Origin: Bimuria novae-zelandiae CBS 107.79
Taxonomy: Eukaryota > Ascomycota > Dothideomycetes > Pleosporales > Didymosphaeriaceae
NCBI GenBank assembly: GCA_010015655.1
Contig: ML976667.1
Coordinates: 1,067,387-1,131,386 of the forward strand
Length of the DNA stretch: 64,000 bases
Reading direction: 5' to 3'
Position 1 is the stretch's first letter, and every line of letters starts with the position of its first letter. Below the pieces are notes generated by a model. The model had not been told where the DNA came from and did no database searches. It saw only the letters and a list, made by a program, of their open reading frames with translations. The translations under genes were made by a program, and so were the position numbers. Shown piece by piece: positions 22,933-34,800 of this stretch.

Positions 22933-25290
22933 TTACGAGATAGTACTATATACTTCTAAACTATACTATTATAAATATATCTTATTATATAATTAAATAT
23001 AATATAAGCTATATCCTACCTTCTTACCCTCCTTTATCTTATCTAAATGCCTCTTAAAGTGTTTACTAAGGGCTCCTAGGGTAGTAAATAAATATACCTA
23101 TTCTTTAATAAGAGTATTAGTCCTCCTAAGGTATATAAAATATATCGTAGATTTCTTTTCCTTATAAATAGATACCTTAGCTACTTTTAAAGTTACGTCT
23201 AGAGTGCTAACGCCCTCGCGTGGTTTTACCTTTTTAGACTTAAATAGTATAATTAACTATTAAACTCGTTAAGTTCCCCCTTCCTTAATCTTATAGTAAG
23301 TAATAATAGTATTACTTATAGCGCTACGCTAATAAGCTTCTTTCTTAAGAAATAACTCTAGTAATAATATAATAAACTTAATTAATTAATTATGCTATAG
23401 CGTCCGATCGGGAAAGCGCTTAAAATTTATTTTTATTATATTACTAAACTCTATATTTAATAATTACTATTAAATATCTTGCTCTACCTATTCTTAATTC
23501 TAATTTTTCCTAATTTTAATCTGTAGCGCATGTCTTAGCTACTACCTTTTATTTTAAATCTCTTTTCTAAGCATGTAGTACTCCTCTTATTATAAAGGCT
23601 TACTCTTTAGCTTTTCTTGCTATTATAATAGCTTTTGAATTTGAGGATCTTAGTTTACAGATGCGAATTAGTCTAGCGTTAGGTACCGTGGTCGTTCCGG
23701 ATCGATCTATTAGCTTATTCTACATGTCGCCTGCATAATGTTATCCTAAGGCGCTAAGCCGCGTATAATTACTTATATATTGGCAGTTATACGTCTTAAT
23801 AGATAGTAGTTAAGAAAGGCTCTAGTATCGGCATAATACATAATTAGATTTTATAAGGTATTACTAATGTTACCTAGATTTAATTAGTCTTACGTTTAAA
23901 CTATATTAGTATTACTACTTACCGTCCTTGTTAAATACTTTTTCTAAACTATACTAAAAATAGTACAGCTTTATAATATTTTTAAATCCTATAATCTCGC
24001 CCATGTCTTTCATGTGAGGTCTAAGAGTTAAGGAAGGTAATTAATTATTAAAAATTATTTACCTAGTTATAGTTAGCCTATATTAGCAAACGATAAAAGT
24101 ATTAGCTTTATTTAGTTTAAGTAATAGTTTAAGCGCGTTGCATCCTAGCTAAATATTTAACTAGCTAAAATATTTTAAAGTAAGGTTAGGTATTAAGAAC
24201 ACTTCGTTAGCAAATATTAAACTAAGTAAAAAGACGTAAGGGCTTAAAATAAAAAAAGGGTTAAAGAGAATCTTTAGAATTAGGAAAGTGTTTCTATAAC
24301 ATTAGTAAAAGCTTAAAAAGCAGCTAATACGCCTATAAGATATAGACACGTATAGTGCTTTTAGCCTAAGTAATAATTTAGTAAATTCGTACGTTAGTTT
24401 AAGTAATATCTTATAGGGGCTGCCCTGCGGATCTTAGAGGATAGTAACTTTAATATACTAATATTATAGTTTTAGAAGCGCATTAGGTTAATTTGTGGTA
24501 ATAAAGCCCCCTTAGATAAAAAAAAATAGGTCTATATATAGTATTAGCCTATCTTAAATAACTTTTTAGTAGTAGTTATAGTTATTTGCAGGACCTTAAG
24601 AACATTATATACGGTTATAGGTAGTTTATCTTATAGTATATAACTTAGTTAATACTGTCTTGCTAACTCTAATAATACTTAATAAATAGATTAATACGAA
24701 TAGCGGGTTCCTCGTAGTAAGTAGAATATATTAGGTTACTATATATTCCGCGTTTAATTTCTTATCTTACTATCTATGTCATGCCCTGTTAGTCTTTTGT
24801 ACACCCTTAGAAATTACTTTTTATATATCTTAAAGGAGGATGCTGCCTTAGTTCCGTAAATTTTTTATCTATTTTTACCCTATCTTTAGTCTAGTTTCTA
24901 CCTAAAGAAACTAAATAAATTACTAAAGGTAATTAATTTTATAAGCTCTTTTAGAACCTCTCTATGTTATATATAGTATCTTTAAAGTTTTAGCGCCTAT
25001 TTAGAGGAGTCTAATAAGGGCTAGGAAGGCGGATGCTTACTATCGCCACTACTTCTTAATGCTGTTAAACTGTAGCGTAGTGCTCTCTGCGTAAGCTGGT
25101 GGTACAACTGCCTTGTTGACCCTCTCAGCATGCGCGTGGTAGTATTCTGGCGGAAGAACGCGCTCCTTCTGGACATCCTCTTCATCTGACTCCTGCATGT
25201 CGGATTCTGCGTGTTCTTTTCGATAATGTCCTCATCGCTTGCGGCGTCTGTCGTGTATTCCGAATCGTTGCCTGACGCTGTAGAGACCAT
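22933..25290 (-). pseudogene. DUF3435 tyrosine-recombinase relic with C-terminal C2H2 fingers
   Basis: The N-terminus is unmutated: SEYTTDAASDEDIIEKNTQ, then after a one-base frameshift near 25209, MQESDEEDVQKERVLPPEYY and STTLQFNSIKK. From about 25040 inward the same gene is RIP-mutated but readable: KVTIL-stop-DPQGSPYKILLKL, FILSPYVFLLSLIFANEVF, TLRPHMKDMGEIIGF, LYYF-stop-YSLEKVFNKDG (the recombinase Arg region of the family), YADTRAFLNYYLLRR (HxxR/Tyr region) and DPERPRYLTLD. The tail has GALSKHFKRHLDKIKEG and YSLEVYST, two zinc fingers with Cys changed to Tyr. The stop is near 22933. DUF3435 contains the Starship 'captain' recombinases as well as other tyrosine recombinases; which branch this is cannot be told by eye. 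Confidence 0.8.
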
Positions 25291-25690
25291 GACTAGGTCA
25301 CTCGTGCTTGAACGGAGTACGGGAACGAAAAAGGCTTCGTTGAGAAGAGGTGTGGGCGGTGTACGATTGGCAACTAATAATGTAAAGGTGGGAATTGCGA
25401 ACCGCGAACCGCGAACGGTAGAGTTCTGTCAATCGTTGCTGATTACAAGATAGTAGGGGGAGGGAAAGGAAAGGAAAGGAGAGGAAGCAGTTATGTATGT
25501 CAATAAGCAGAGGTGGGAGCTACGTTAAATATGCTACGAGGCAACACCTCCAGGGATTATTGCACCGCAGCGGTAAGCGCCCAGTGGAGCGCGGCACAGC
25601 AGGCTGAGTCTGTGACGGTTATGAGGAGACGCGGACCACTGGTGCTGCTTCCTCATCATATCAAGCACCTCTTACCTTAACAGGATCATA
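25291..25690. other. GC-normal 5' region of the DUF3435 gene
   Basis: Not RIP-mutated. Lies upstream of the DUF3435 start, so probably its promoter. It contains a short repeated phrase (GCGAACC three times near 25397-25416) and a GA-rich run (25455-25490). Confidence 0.45.
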
Positions 25691-26646
25691 GATACGTTAT
25701 ATAAATAGATCCTACTGCTAGCTCGTGGAGAGCGTAGTAGGAATATAATTATATAATAAAATAATATAATTAATAATATACTAATTTTACTGCCTCGCAT
25801 AGTTACCCTTTATCTTACTATATTAATTATAATAGTTATAAGCCTAAATTACAACTAAGCTTATAATAGATTATAAAGAAAATTACACGACTAAAGCTTA
25901 TATGCTCGTAACGATTAACTAGCACCTACGACCTATACGGAGCTACTAATACCCTATATAATAACTACTAAGTTAGATCCTATAGTTACCTAAGTAACTA
26001 TCGTCCTCGATCGAGCCAACGATTAGCACAAATGGCTATTTATTTAAAAAGATACTACTTAGAAAAACGACCTCTAGTAGTACGTAAACCCTACTATAAT
26101 AGTAGCGGATCTGCCTACGTTAACAGCACTAATTAAACCGCAACTTATAGATTATAATAAGGAAGCTATATTAATAGCTTACCTTATTATTACTTAGTAG
26201 AAGCTATACTAGTGGGAATATAAGTAATAGAAGCATAAGAACCTTAAGTTTAAGCGTTAAAAAAAAGCGCTACCTAAGTTTAACTTTAAGATAAGTAAGA
26301 TAATTACCTTAAAGCACCTTTACTTAATTAAAAATAAAAATATACTATATAAATAATTAATAACGGTTAAGAAGCACCTCGCACTATTTAATATAATATA
26401 TTAATAAGACCTTATTACACGATATAAGAACCTACAGATGCCGTCACGTAGCAAGAAGGTTAAAGAATAGCTGCGATCTTAGGTAGAGGTTATTAATATA
26501 TGCATTGCTGCAGGTATACCTAAGATATCTAGATCTAGGGCATAAGAAGGTTTCCTTATCGCCTACTAAATAATTAATCCTAAATATAGCATATTAGGCC
26601 TGCGAGCCTTAATTAACCTAGAGGATACTAGCACCGCTATTTTATT
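25690..26646 (+). pseudogene. Truncated gag-like relic (Copia type suspected)
   Basis: Plus-strand frame with RIP stops: QDLITRYKNLQ-like start at about 26410, SRSKKVKE, stop, LRS, stop, VEVINICIAAGIPKISRS, EGFLIAY, INPKYSILGLRALINL. This resembles the Gag of fungal Copia elements (weak, remembered similarity). It ends abruptly at the AGTAA duplication. Upstream AT-rich DNA (25690-26000) may be its leader or LTR. Confidence 0.45.
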
Positions 26647-27189
26647 AGTAATTTATTACTAAAAAAACTAAAGCTAACTATATCTAATAAACAAAGCTTA
26701 TAAGTTAAATATAGAGAAAAGATATATAGTAGTATTTTATTATTATTATAAAACCTAATAAAATCTACTATTATATAGCTACTATAATTATTTATTATTA
26801 ATAATCGCTATCTCCTTCGTGCTTAAGGTTTAGTGTAATAATTAAATACTTACTTAAGCTATATAAGACTAATATTATTATTTATCTAGCCTATAAGTAA
26901 GGTTACAAAATAGCCTTAATAAGTCTCTAAGTAGATATCTTTAACCTGGCTAGCCAATACATCTCCTTTCTTTGCTAGATATATTATAAATAGTAGTAAT
27001 ATACTCTTATTAGCGCAAATTAATGTTAGTACTATTACTTAGTTATAAATTTTATTTTAAAGAACTAAATTAACGCGTTTATATTTATATAAATCTTTAC
27101 TAAAGATTTTTTTTTATTTACTAATTACTCTAATATAAAGTCTTTTTTATTTATATTATACGTTTCTAATAGCTATATATTATATTTAG

Positions 27190-27444
27190 TGTCCATACGC
27201 AGTACGGGCAGCTACCTAATGCGATGTCTTAGGACAGGTGATAATGGTTATATAATACCGCATAGGCAAAGGCACGGACCATGGTTACCATACGCAAGCA
27301 TTAATCCTTATAATCCCCTTTCCTCCGTACGTAGAATAGATAGACAAGACTTAAATACTAGACCCTTTTCTCACACGTACTATTATATAACTATCTAGCC
27401 CTATTATATCGCGATATGCTTAGCTTAGTATAGCCTATTTAATA
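27190..27444 (+). repeat. 5' LTR of the gag-only element
   Basis: Begins TGTCCATACGCAGTACGGGC and aligns without gaps to 30591-30845; preceded by TTTAG. Confidence 0.82.
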
Positions 27445-28699
27445 CTAATTAGTAATTAATTATCTCTACACCTCACCCGCCTAGAGAGTTAACTATAGAT
27501 TAGTAAAAGTAAAGATAGAGACTATTTATATAGAAATTATAGGCTCTATTTTATTACTAAAATATTGGAGGGATTTAAAAGCTTTAGAGATTAACTTACA
27601 TTTTATATAATATAATATTTGCCTTACCTACTAAAGATGTACTATACGCGATAAAAGAAGATAGTGCGTATTATATAATAATAAAAGACGTACTACACGA
27701 TATAAACCTAATATATTACTTTAATAATAACTACGTTATATAATATAATATAATATAACTATAATAGCACTAAGCATCTAAGCTTAAGCTTAATATACTA
27801 ACTAACCTAATATATAGGATAGAACTTAAAAAATATATACTACTACGTAAAACTCTATATAGAGCTTGCACGCTACTATAACTTAAAAAGAAAAGAATAA
27901 GCTATACTAAAAATTAAGTAATAAGACTAGTATCCCTATATAAATACTAAGGAGAGATATAAGTTTAAGATATCTTATACTAATATTTACTATAAATAAA
28001 ATGTTAAGTAAAAAAAAGCTTATATTGTACGCTATCCTAGCTCTTATAAAGCTACGTATAATATATTAAAAAGAAAAAGACTTTCTTACCTATTATAAAT
28101 TTTTTTTTATATTAATTATATAAATAATTTAGCAACCTTTCGCGCGTAGTTAAAAGGGAACTCTACGTACTCTTTATAAATAAGGGAATTACTACGATTA
28201 CGCCTAGCTTAGATCGTGATAGCTAGGTATAGAAGCTCTATACTATCGCATAAGGATTCTGCACGATACAGGGACCAGAAGGTACTACTTTATTAAGAAC
28301 TCCACACGTACGAACTATTAAACGAGAACAACCACACGTATAAACTATCGAACGAGAATAACGCACGTACGAGCCAACGCCACAAACCACCACGACTTCT
28401 ACCCTAAGGGCACACGCAACCTCTACGCAGAGAGCTCCGTACAACCTGTCTCTACAAGACTAGCAAGATGGGCACTAGAGGGAACACACCACGGAATACA
28501 CCTATCTACACGAACAGGAAACACTCCATACTCCCCCGCACGAATAGGATACATATAAAAGTCTAAGACCTTAATTATAACTATAGTAGTAGTTTATATA
28601 AGTAGCTTTATAACTATATAAAGTACTAATATAAAAATAAATTCTACTATTTTAATAAATATATAATTTACCGCCCGCGTACGAAGTACTAAATAAAAG

Positions 28700-29540
28700 A
28701 ATACAACTAGATAAGATTATATAATTTTAAAAGACTTAGAAGAAGAATAATAATAACTACTTTAGTAAGCTATATAATATTTTATATAATAAAACTTAAA
28801 TCTTTATTAAGCTTTGCGTGCGACTAGACATTTTAGAAAGCTAGTATTTAGCCCTTTTTTTAAATATACTAGAAGGCCGCGCGAGCGCCTACTATATTTA
28901 TAATATTAAATCTCAATAAACCTAGAAGGCTCTATACAACTAGATTAATAAGCACTTTAATACTTTAGTTAACTATAATTAGTATTAAATAAACTAGATA
29001 ACTATAACCTTTATATAATATAAATACAAAAAACCCTAATAAGTCCTTATATAAAGTCCTTAATATAATAATTAATAGACTAACCCTCGCATAAAGGGCT
29101 ATAGGACTATTATTTAAGGGCGAAGTATAACTATATATAATAGTTATATAAGTATATAGAGGGTAACTAGAACTTAAATAAGCTATATTCTCTATTAAAC
29201 CTACTTATAAAGCACTATTTAGAGACCTTTAAGTAGTACTATAAATTATAATAGATAAGTAAGCTAACTAGTACGTATAAGACACGCACGGAACGTACTA
29301 CACTAATAAATAATATATAACTAACGCCTGTATACCCTCTCGACCTACGTACGACAGCAGGCCTAGAATACCGCACCAGAACTCAGGCCTATTATACGCA
29401 CGACCACGAAACGCACAACGCGAAAGGGGTAATAGTATAAAAGGGAAGAAGTGCTTTATATACAAAAAAGAAGGATATTAGTCCTTAAACTACTCTCGTA
29501 CGGATAGATTAAAAGCCAAACGATAATACATTTCCTCGTA
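28700..29540 (+). pseudogene. gag relic of the gag-only LTR element
   Basis: Near its end, KKCFIYKKEGY, stop, SLNYSRTDRLKAK at 29446-29520 matches a zinc-knuckle form seen in fungal Copia Gag (CxxC...GCW...H) with Cys to Tyr and Trp to stop changes. Upstream sequence is too decayed to read with confidence. Confidence 0.5.
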
Positions 29541-29544
29541 CAAA

Positions 29545-30013
29545 AAGAGACATGAGCCACACGCTCCCCCCTAAAAGTCCGCCACCGTGCGGCACTCTAC
29601 GAAGGGTAGCGCCCTAGGACTGCCGCCGCACCGCTGCAGGCATCCCGTACACAGAACCCCCTAGCTCTGCACTAGCACCGCACGGAAGTATCTCTCCTGG
29701 CGGATAATCTTGGCGACAAAGAGCGCCAGATTAGTGCCCGCAGGCACAAGGACGACGATGTCTTGCGAGGGCGCCAGCGCCAGCGCTATCTCATCATCCT
29801 AAGAAAGAGTTAGTATTCCGTACGGAGAAGAGAGGACAATACTCAGGATGCATACGTTAACACAGAGGCCTGCATCAAACACCGGTTTCCCGGCTGCCCA
29901 GTGGGCAAGACGACGCGCAGGCGTCCGCCCGCAGGCGCGGCAACAACGTTGCCAAAGTGGCCGGCACTGCCAGCAGGAACAGCGGCGCTTCCGCCAGACG
30001 GCACAAGGGCCAT
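29545..30013 (-). pseudogene. Antisense cysteine-motif gene (DUF3716-like) inside the gag-only element
   Basis: Lies in a GC-normal island (about 29560-30590). A possible first exon starts at 30013 (MALVPSGGSAAVPAGS). The clear part reads DDEIALALAPSQDIVVLVPAG, IIRQERYFRAVLVQS, stop, VLCTGCLQRCG, PFVECRTVADF, stop, GGACGSCLF. The pattern CxxC...PFxxCxxV...GACxxC is that of DUF3716, a cysteine motif common in repeat-rich fungal genomes (remembered family, unverified). Two RIP-type stops break it. The exon join near 29803-29890 is unresolved. Confidence 0.5.
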
Positions 30014-30015
30014 TA

Positions 30016-30037
30016 TGTGTGTGTGTGTGTGTGTGTG
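30016..30037. repeat. (TG)n microsatellite
   Basis: Eleven TG units just upstream (on the minus strand) of the possible start codon of the antisense gene. Confidence 0.9.
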
Positions 30038-30590
30038 CGTACGAAGCTATTATTAAAAGACATCAGAATTAGAAAGGCACCGTACGGAGACAGGAAGACT
30101 TCTCGAACTTACATAAAGATAATAGAAAGCACGCTGAAGAGAAAAGAAGAGGAGAGAACAAGAATAGGAGCAGTGTACACCGCCTAACTCTACTATACTA
30201 CCTCTATAAGACCCTCACGACCACCATTAGCGACTGCTATTCGCCGTACGATCCATAGGTACACATAAGATTCAAACAGGAAGGACCTCCCCCACTTATA
30301 CCAACGCACCTACACAACCCCTATTGGCTACGAATACACCGCCTACGTGTGTACACTACTACTACTCGCTGTATAAATTACTGGTACAAACAACACGCGT
30401 GCTCAACAGCTACTAGTGGTCGCACGTTAGTCACAGGTACACACGACATGCGAATAGGAGGAACTGCGCACATGGCCACCGGACGGGGAAGGGACCCCCT
30501 ACCAATGGCTGCCTACATGCATGCTTAGGAAAGGTACCGTACGAGTTAAGGAGAAGATCTAAGTAACACTATAAAAAGAAAAGTTACTAG

Positions 30591-30845
30591 TGTCTGTACG
30601 CAGTACGGGCAGCTACCTAATATAATATCTTAAGATAGGTAATAATAGTTATGTAATACTATATAGGTAAAAGTATAGACTATAGTCACTATGCGCGAGC
30701 ATTAATCCTTATAACCCCCTTTCCTCTATACGTAGAATAGATAGACAAGACTTAAATACCAGACCCCTTTCTCACTCGTACCATCGTACAACTATCTAGC
30801 CGTATCATATCGCGATATGCTTGGCTTAGTATAGCCCATTCAACG
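30591..30845 (+). repeat. 3' LTR of the gag-only element
   Basis: Begins TGTCTGTACGCAGTACGGGC, same length as the 5' copy, followed by TTTAG. Its last bases are CAACG rather than a clean CA. Confidence 0.82.
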
Positions 30846-31009
30846 TTTAGATATTTTTTATTATAAAAGGTTAAAATATAGGCTATATTTAATGACTAAA
30901 TTAGTATTATAGTGTATAAAGTCTATTACTAACGCCTATTAAGATATAAGCTTATTCTTATTATAATTAATAAAGCGCGTAACCTAGCTTTTAGAAATAT
31001 TTTTAGTAG

Positions 31010-31395
31010 TGTAACAGGAACAATCGCTCATCGACACGAGAACCCTTGGCCAGTTAAGACAGGATTCGAGATTATCCGAAAACCGACACTCATCCGTATC
31101 GGACCAATTTCGGATCTATCAGACCGATAGGGAACTCCGGATCCGATTCGGACCTACTTCGGATCTATCAGACCCACGGTCAACCTATGGCAGATATGTG
31201 CTAGCTAGCTATCTAGGAAGAGGTGTATTTAGAGGAGCTTAGGGCCTTTATAGTTTAGTACCTTTTCTATATCCTTTTATACTAGGCCTATAAGTACTTA
31301 ATTTATTTAAGGCTACTTTTTTATACACGCACTCCTATATGCCTCTATAAAAAGATACGCTAATATTAATCCTTTAAGTAACCTACGCTAATATA
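31010..31395 (+). repeat. 5' LTR of Gypsy-2, first half unmutated
   Basis: The first 190 bp keep their C and G (for example TTCGGATCTATCAGAC twice), while the same bases in the 3' LTR are changed to T and A. The rest is mutated in both copies. Confidence 0.85.
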
Positions 31396-31899
31396 TTATA
31401 TAGGAAAAGTTGCTATCGCTAGTAATAGCTTTAAAAAATATTACTATAAAAATAAAATAGACTCGCATTAGCGCGTTCCTAGTTTTCTTTATAAGTAGGA
31501 TTTTAGAGACCTTTTACTAATTAAAGCCTTTAGGTTTAGAACTACTAATTATAAATAAATTAGGTTAATTTTAAAAAAAGTCGCGTAGAGTTACGCTAAG
31601 GTAGAAAAGTAGTAACTACTAATAACTTATAGACTTAAAATTAAACGTTAATATCTATTTTATTATTATTAAAAATGGTACGACAGGAGGCCCGGAGTTA
31701 GACTTAAGGAGACTATTAGCTACCCCTAGAACTTTTAAAAAGCAAAGAAGATAAAGAAAGTAATAATACTTTAAATAATCTTATTATTAAACCTAAAGCT
31801 AATTTAGTTTAATTCGCTAACTTAGTAATAGCTCTTTAAAACTAATTACGTTAAATACAAGCATAATTAAAGCAATTAACTAAAGAATCCTAAGCTAGG

Positions 31900-34800
31900 G
31901 ACTAAGCCTAGCCTATAATTAAATCACCTTTAATATTTCTCTAATACTAGTCCAAACCTCCTGCTACTATTATAGTAAAGCTATTTAAGTAAACTCTTAA
32001 AATATAATCCTTAATTAATAAAAAAGAACCTACCTTTCCTTAATAGTAAGCATTAATTAGGGACTATCTTAAGATTAATATAAATTACTATCTAAGTAAA
32101 TACGCCTATATAATATTAGTATAAAAATATACTTCTAGTACCACTCGCGGATATTTAGAATCCTAGCACCTAGCTACTTTAAATACGTTATAGTTTAAGA
32201 ATACTAAAGAGATAATTAAACTACTATTATCCTTCTTTATATCTAGTAATAAGGAAGCTAAGTACTAAACTACGTTTTAATACTTAAAAATAACCTTTAA
32301 GGAAACTTTCCCTGCCTTTAAGACTAAGTTTATTAATATAGTAATTTAAAATAGAGTTTAAAAGGATAAATAGTCTTTATTTTTATAAGAAAAGATAACA
32401 CTATCCGTAAAAGATCTAAATATAGGGTTTAAGCACCTATAAAATAATTCCTTTAAGAAAATAGTAGCCTACCTAATAGCCTTTAACTTAGAAACGCAGA
32501 ATGCACCGACAAGACTTTTTACTTACTTTATAACTAGTATAAATTAACCTCTACGTTAGAAGAACTATAAGGAAGAAATTTACCTTAGTACCTTAACTAA
32601 GGTACTATATAAGCCTATTAAGGAATCTACTCTAAACGCGCCCTAAGGCAGGATAGTTTTATTATTATAATCTCTAATAACATAAATAAGTTCTAACTTT
32701 TACTATAACTATAAAAAGTTAAAATATTTTATTAGAAATTGCCCTTAATCCCGTGTCCGCGAGATTAGAGTAGAACTAGGCTTTAATTAAGAATACGTTA
32801 ATACAAATAAGGAAGCATCCCTAGGAAATAAAGACATCTAGGAAAAGCCTTTATGCTAAGTATAAGTAAGTATAACCTTTCTAATATAGATTTATTAAAG
32901 TTACTAAGTGGTCCTTACTTTTAAACCCCCCTTATACTTTATTTAAATAGGTACAGGATCTAACTTAGTGCCCTTATTAATACTAGTACCTAAAATTTTC
33001 TTTTTATTAACTCTTAAATTATAGTTTCTTTATTTTAGTTACTTTATATTTTTATCTAAAAACTACTATACCGCGTTATAGTTTAAGGGTTCTCGAATAG
33101 GATTCGTGACCTAATAGACTAATACATTTATTTATATATAAGGATAGATAGGCAAACTATTTATAACTACCCCTTTATAGTAATAGACTTAGGAATATAG
33201 GATTATATCTTAAGACTCTAATAGCTTAAGCGCTTTAAGCTTTAATTAGATATAGAGTAGAATTAAATCTTATAGCTAGTAAAGTATTCTAAGACCTACG
33301 ATCCTTCTAAAACTATCTTAATATAATTAGAATAGCTAATTTAAAACTTAGAGGTATAGCAAGACATTTATCGCCAGGATATTCTATAGGAATAGGAATA
33401 ATATTAAATAGAGAATAGCCCTATAGTTAATTATATTAAGGGCCTTATTTAACTACCTTATCCTCTCCTTTTAAGTAGGAAGACAGTATCCCTACCTTCT
33501 TAAGATCCTGCTCTAAAACTTGCCTGTTTCGCATCCGCTCCGTAGACGATGCAGATGCCTATAATTACTTTATCTTAGTAAACGCCTTTTACTTTAATAT
33601 AAAAAAGCTAGTTAAAAAATTCTTTACTACTTTTTTATACGAAATTAAACGCCTTTTAAACTATATATAAACTTAACGCTATGCTAAAAATTTTAAGAAT
33701 ACTTATTTTATTAAAGAATAACTTCCCTAGATATATTATTAGTATTAAGATGTGTTTAGTAAGACTATAGCTAATGAGCTACCTATATATTAACTATATA
33801 ATTATAAAATTAAGCTTATTAAACCCCTTCTAAATAATTACAGTCCTCTATATAAATCTAGTCTGGAAGAACTAGAGGCTATTAAAAAGTACGTTCTAGA
33901 ATATTTTAAAAGGAATTTATTAAGTATAGTTAAAGCCCTTTCGCGTCTCCCATCCTTTGTATACGAAAGCTAAATAGAGATTTTTAAATATATATAGACT
34001 ATTATAAACTTAACGTTTTAACCTAAAAGGACTCTTATCTGATTCTAAAAATTAATAAACTTTTAGCTTACCTCTTAAAGGCTAAAAAATTTACTAAATT
34101 TAATATTTAAGTTATCTTTAATAAAATTCGTATAGATCCTAAATTAGAAGAGTACACTATGTTTTAGACTTAATATAGAACTTATAAGTGCAAGGTATTA
34201 CTTTTTAGGTTATATAATAGACTAGCTACTTACTAGAAATATATAAATAATATTCTTATTAATTATCTTAATAACTTTTATATTACGTACCTAGATAACA
34301 TTCTTATCTATTCTAACACTATTAAGGAACACATTAAGCACATCTAGAAAGTATTAGATTATCTCTAGAAAGCTAGCCTCTAAGTCAATATCCTTAAAAG
34401 TGAATTCCATGTGACTCGGACCCGATACCTAGGTTATATCCTTACTAATACTGGTATAGAGGTAGATCCAGCCAAGGTAGAAGCACTACGGAACTAGAAA
34501 GACCTTATAACTATAATAAGTGTAAAGTTATTCCTTAGATTTACTAAGTTTTATTAGTAATTTATTAAGGACTTTTCTCGTATTGCGAAGCCTATTAGTA
34601 CTTTATAAAGCCTTTAGGTCCTATTTAAATAGAGTTTAAAGTATAAAGTTACCTTTTAGTAAATTAAACAGGCGTTACTAGCTATCCCTACCCTTTATTA
34701 CTTTAACCCTAAACTACCTACTAGGGTAGAAACAGACGCATTAGATAGAGTAATTACAGAAGTACTATCCTAGGAATATCTAGATGGAAAATTTTAACTA

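Larger units (their letters stand above)
17889..26646 (-). mobile_element. 8.76-kb inserted segment carrying a DUF3435 tyrosine-recombinase relic
   Basis: Flanked by AGTAA at 17884-17888 and 26647-26651. Removing the segment plus one AGTAA joins the pogo transposase in frame (SNKLLI then RIYKLLLYNI). No LTRs are visible at its ends. From the right end inward: a truncated gag-like relic, a GC-normal stretch, a DUF3435 gene pointing away from the right end, unreadable RIP DNA, a Myb-like gene relic and a GC-normal 1.4-kb stretch. On the minus strand the duplicated site reads TTACT, and the right junction fits TTAC-N7-A. A DUF3435 gene near one end, transcribed inward, at a TTAC site is the layout reported for Starship elements. 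The alternative is a composite of older repeats that entered together. Confidence 0.5.
27190..30845 (+). mobile_element. Gag-only LTR element (3.66 kb, no pol seen)
   Basis: Two 255-bp LTRs (27190-27444 and 30591-30845), both starting TGTC and flanked by TTTAG (27185-27189 and 30846-30850). The interior holds a gag relic on the plus strand and an antisense cysteine-motif gene in a GC-normal island before the 3' LTR. No reverse transcriptase or integrase motif was found, so it looks non-autonomous. It splits the pogo transposase just before the DDE core. Confidence 0.8.

Noticed and set aside
17889..26646. The 8.76-kb insert as an LTR retrotransposon
   Set aside because: No TG...CA ends and no paired long terminal repeats were found at its borders. 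A weak similarity of the two ends (8 of 13 bases) is not enough to call inverted repeats.
26640..26720. Gag-like frame continuing past 26646
   Set aside because: Beyond the AGTAA duplication the minus strand reads as pogo transposase, so the apparent continuation is chance.
29848..30072. Plus-strand frame with Cys/Val run
   Set aside because: The run is the translated (TG)n microsatellite; the opposite strand carries the better coding sequence.
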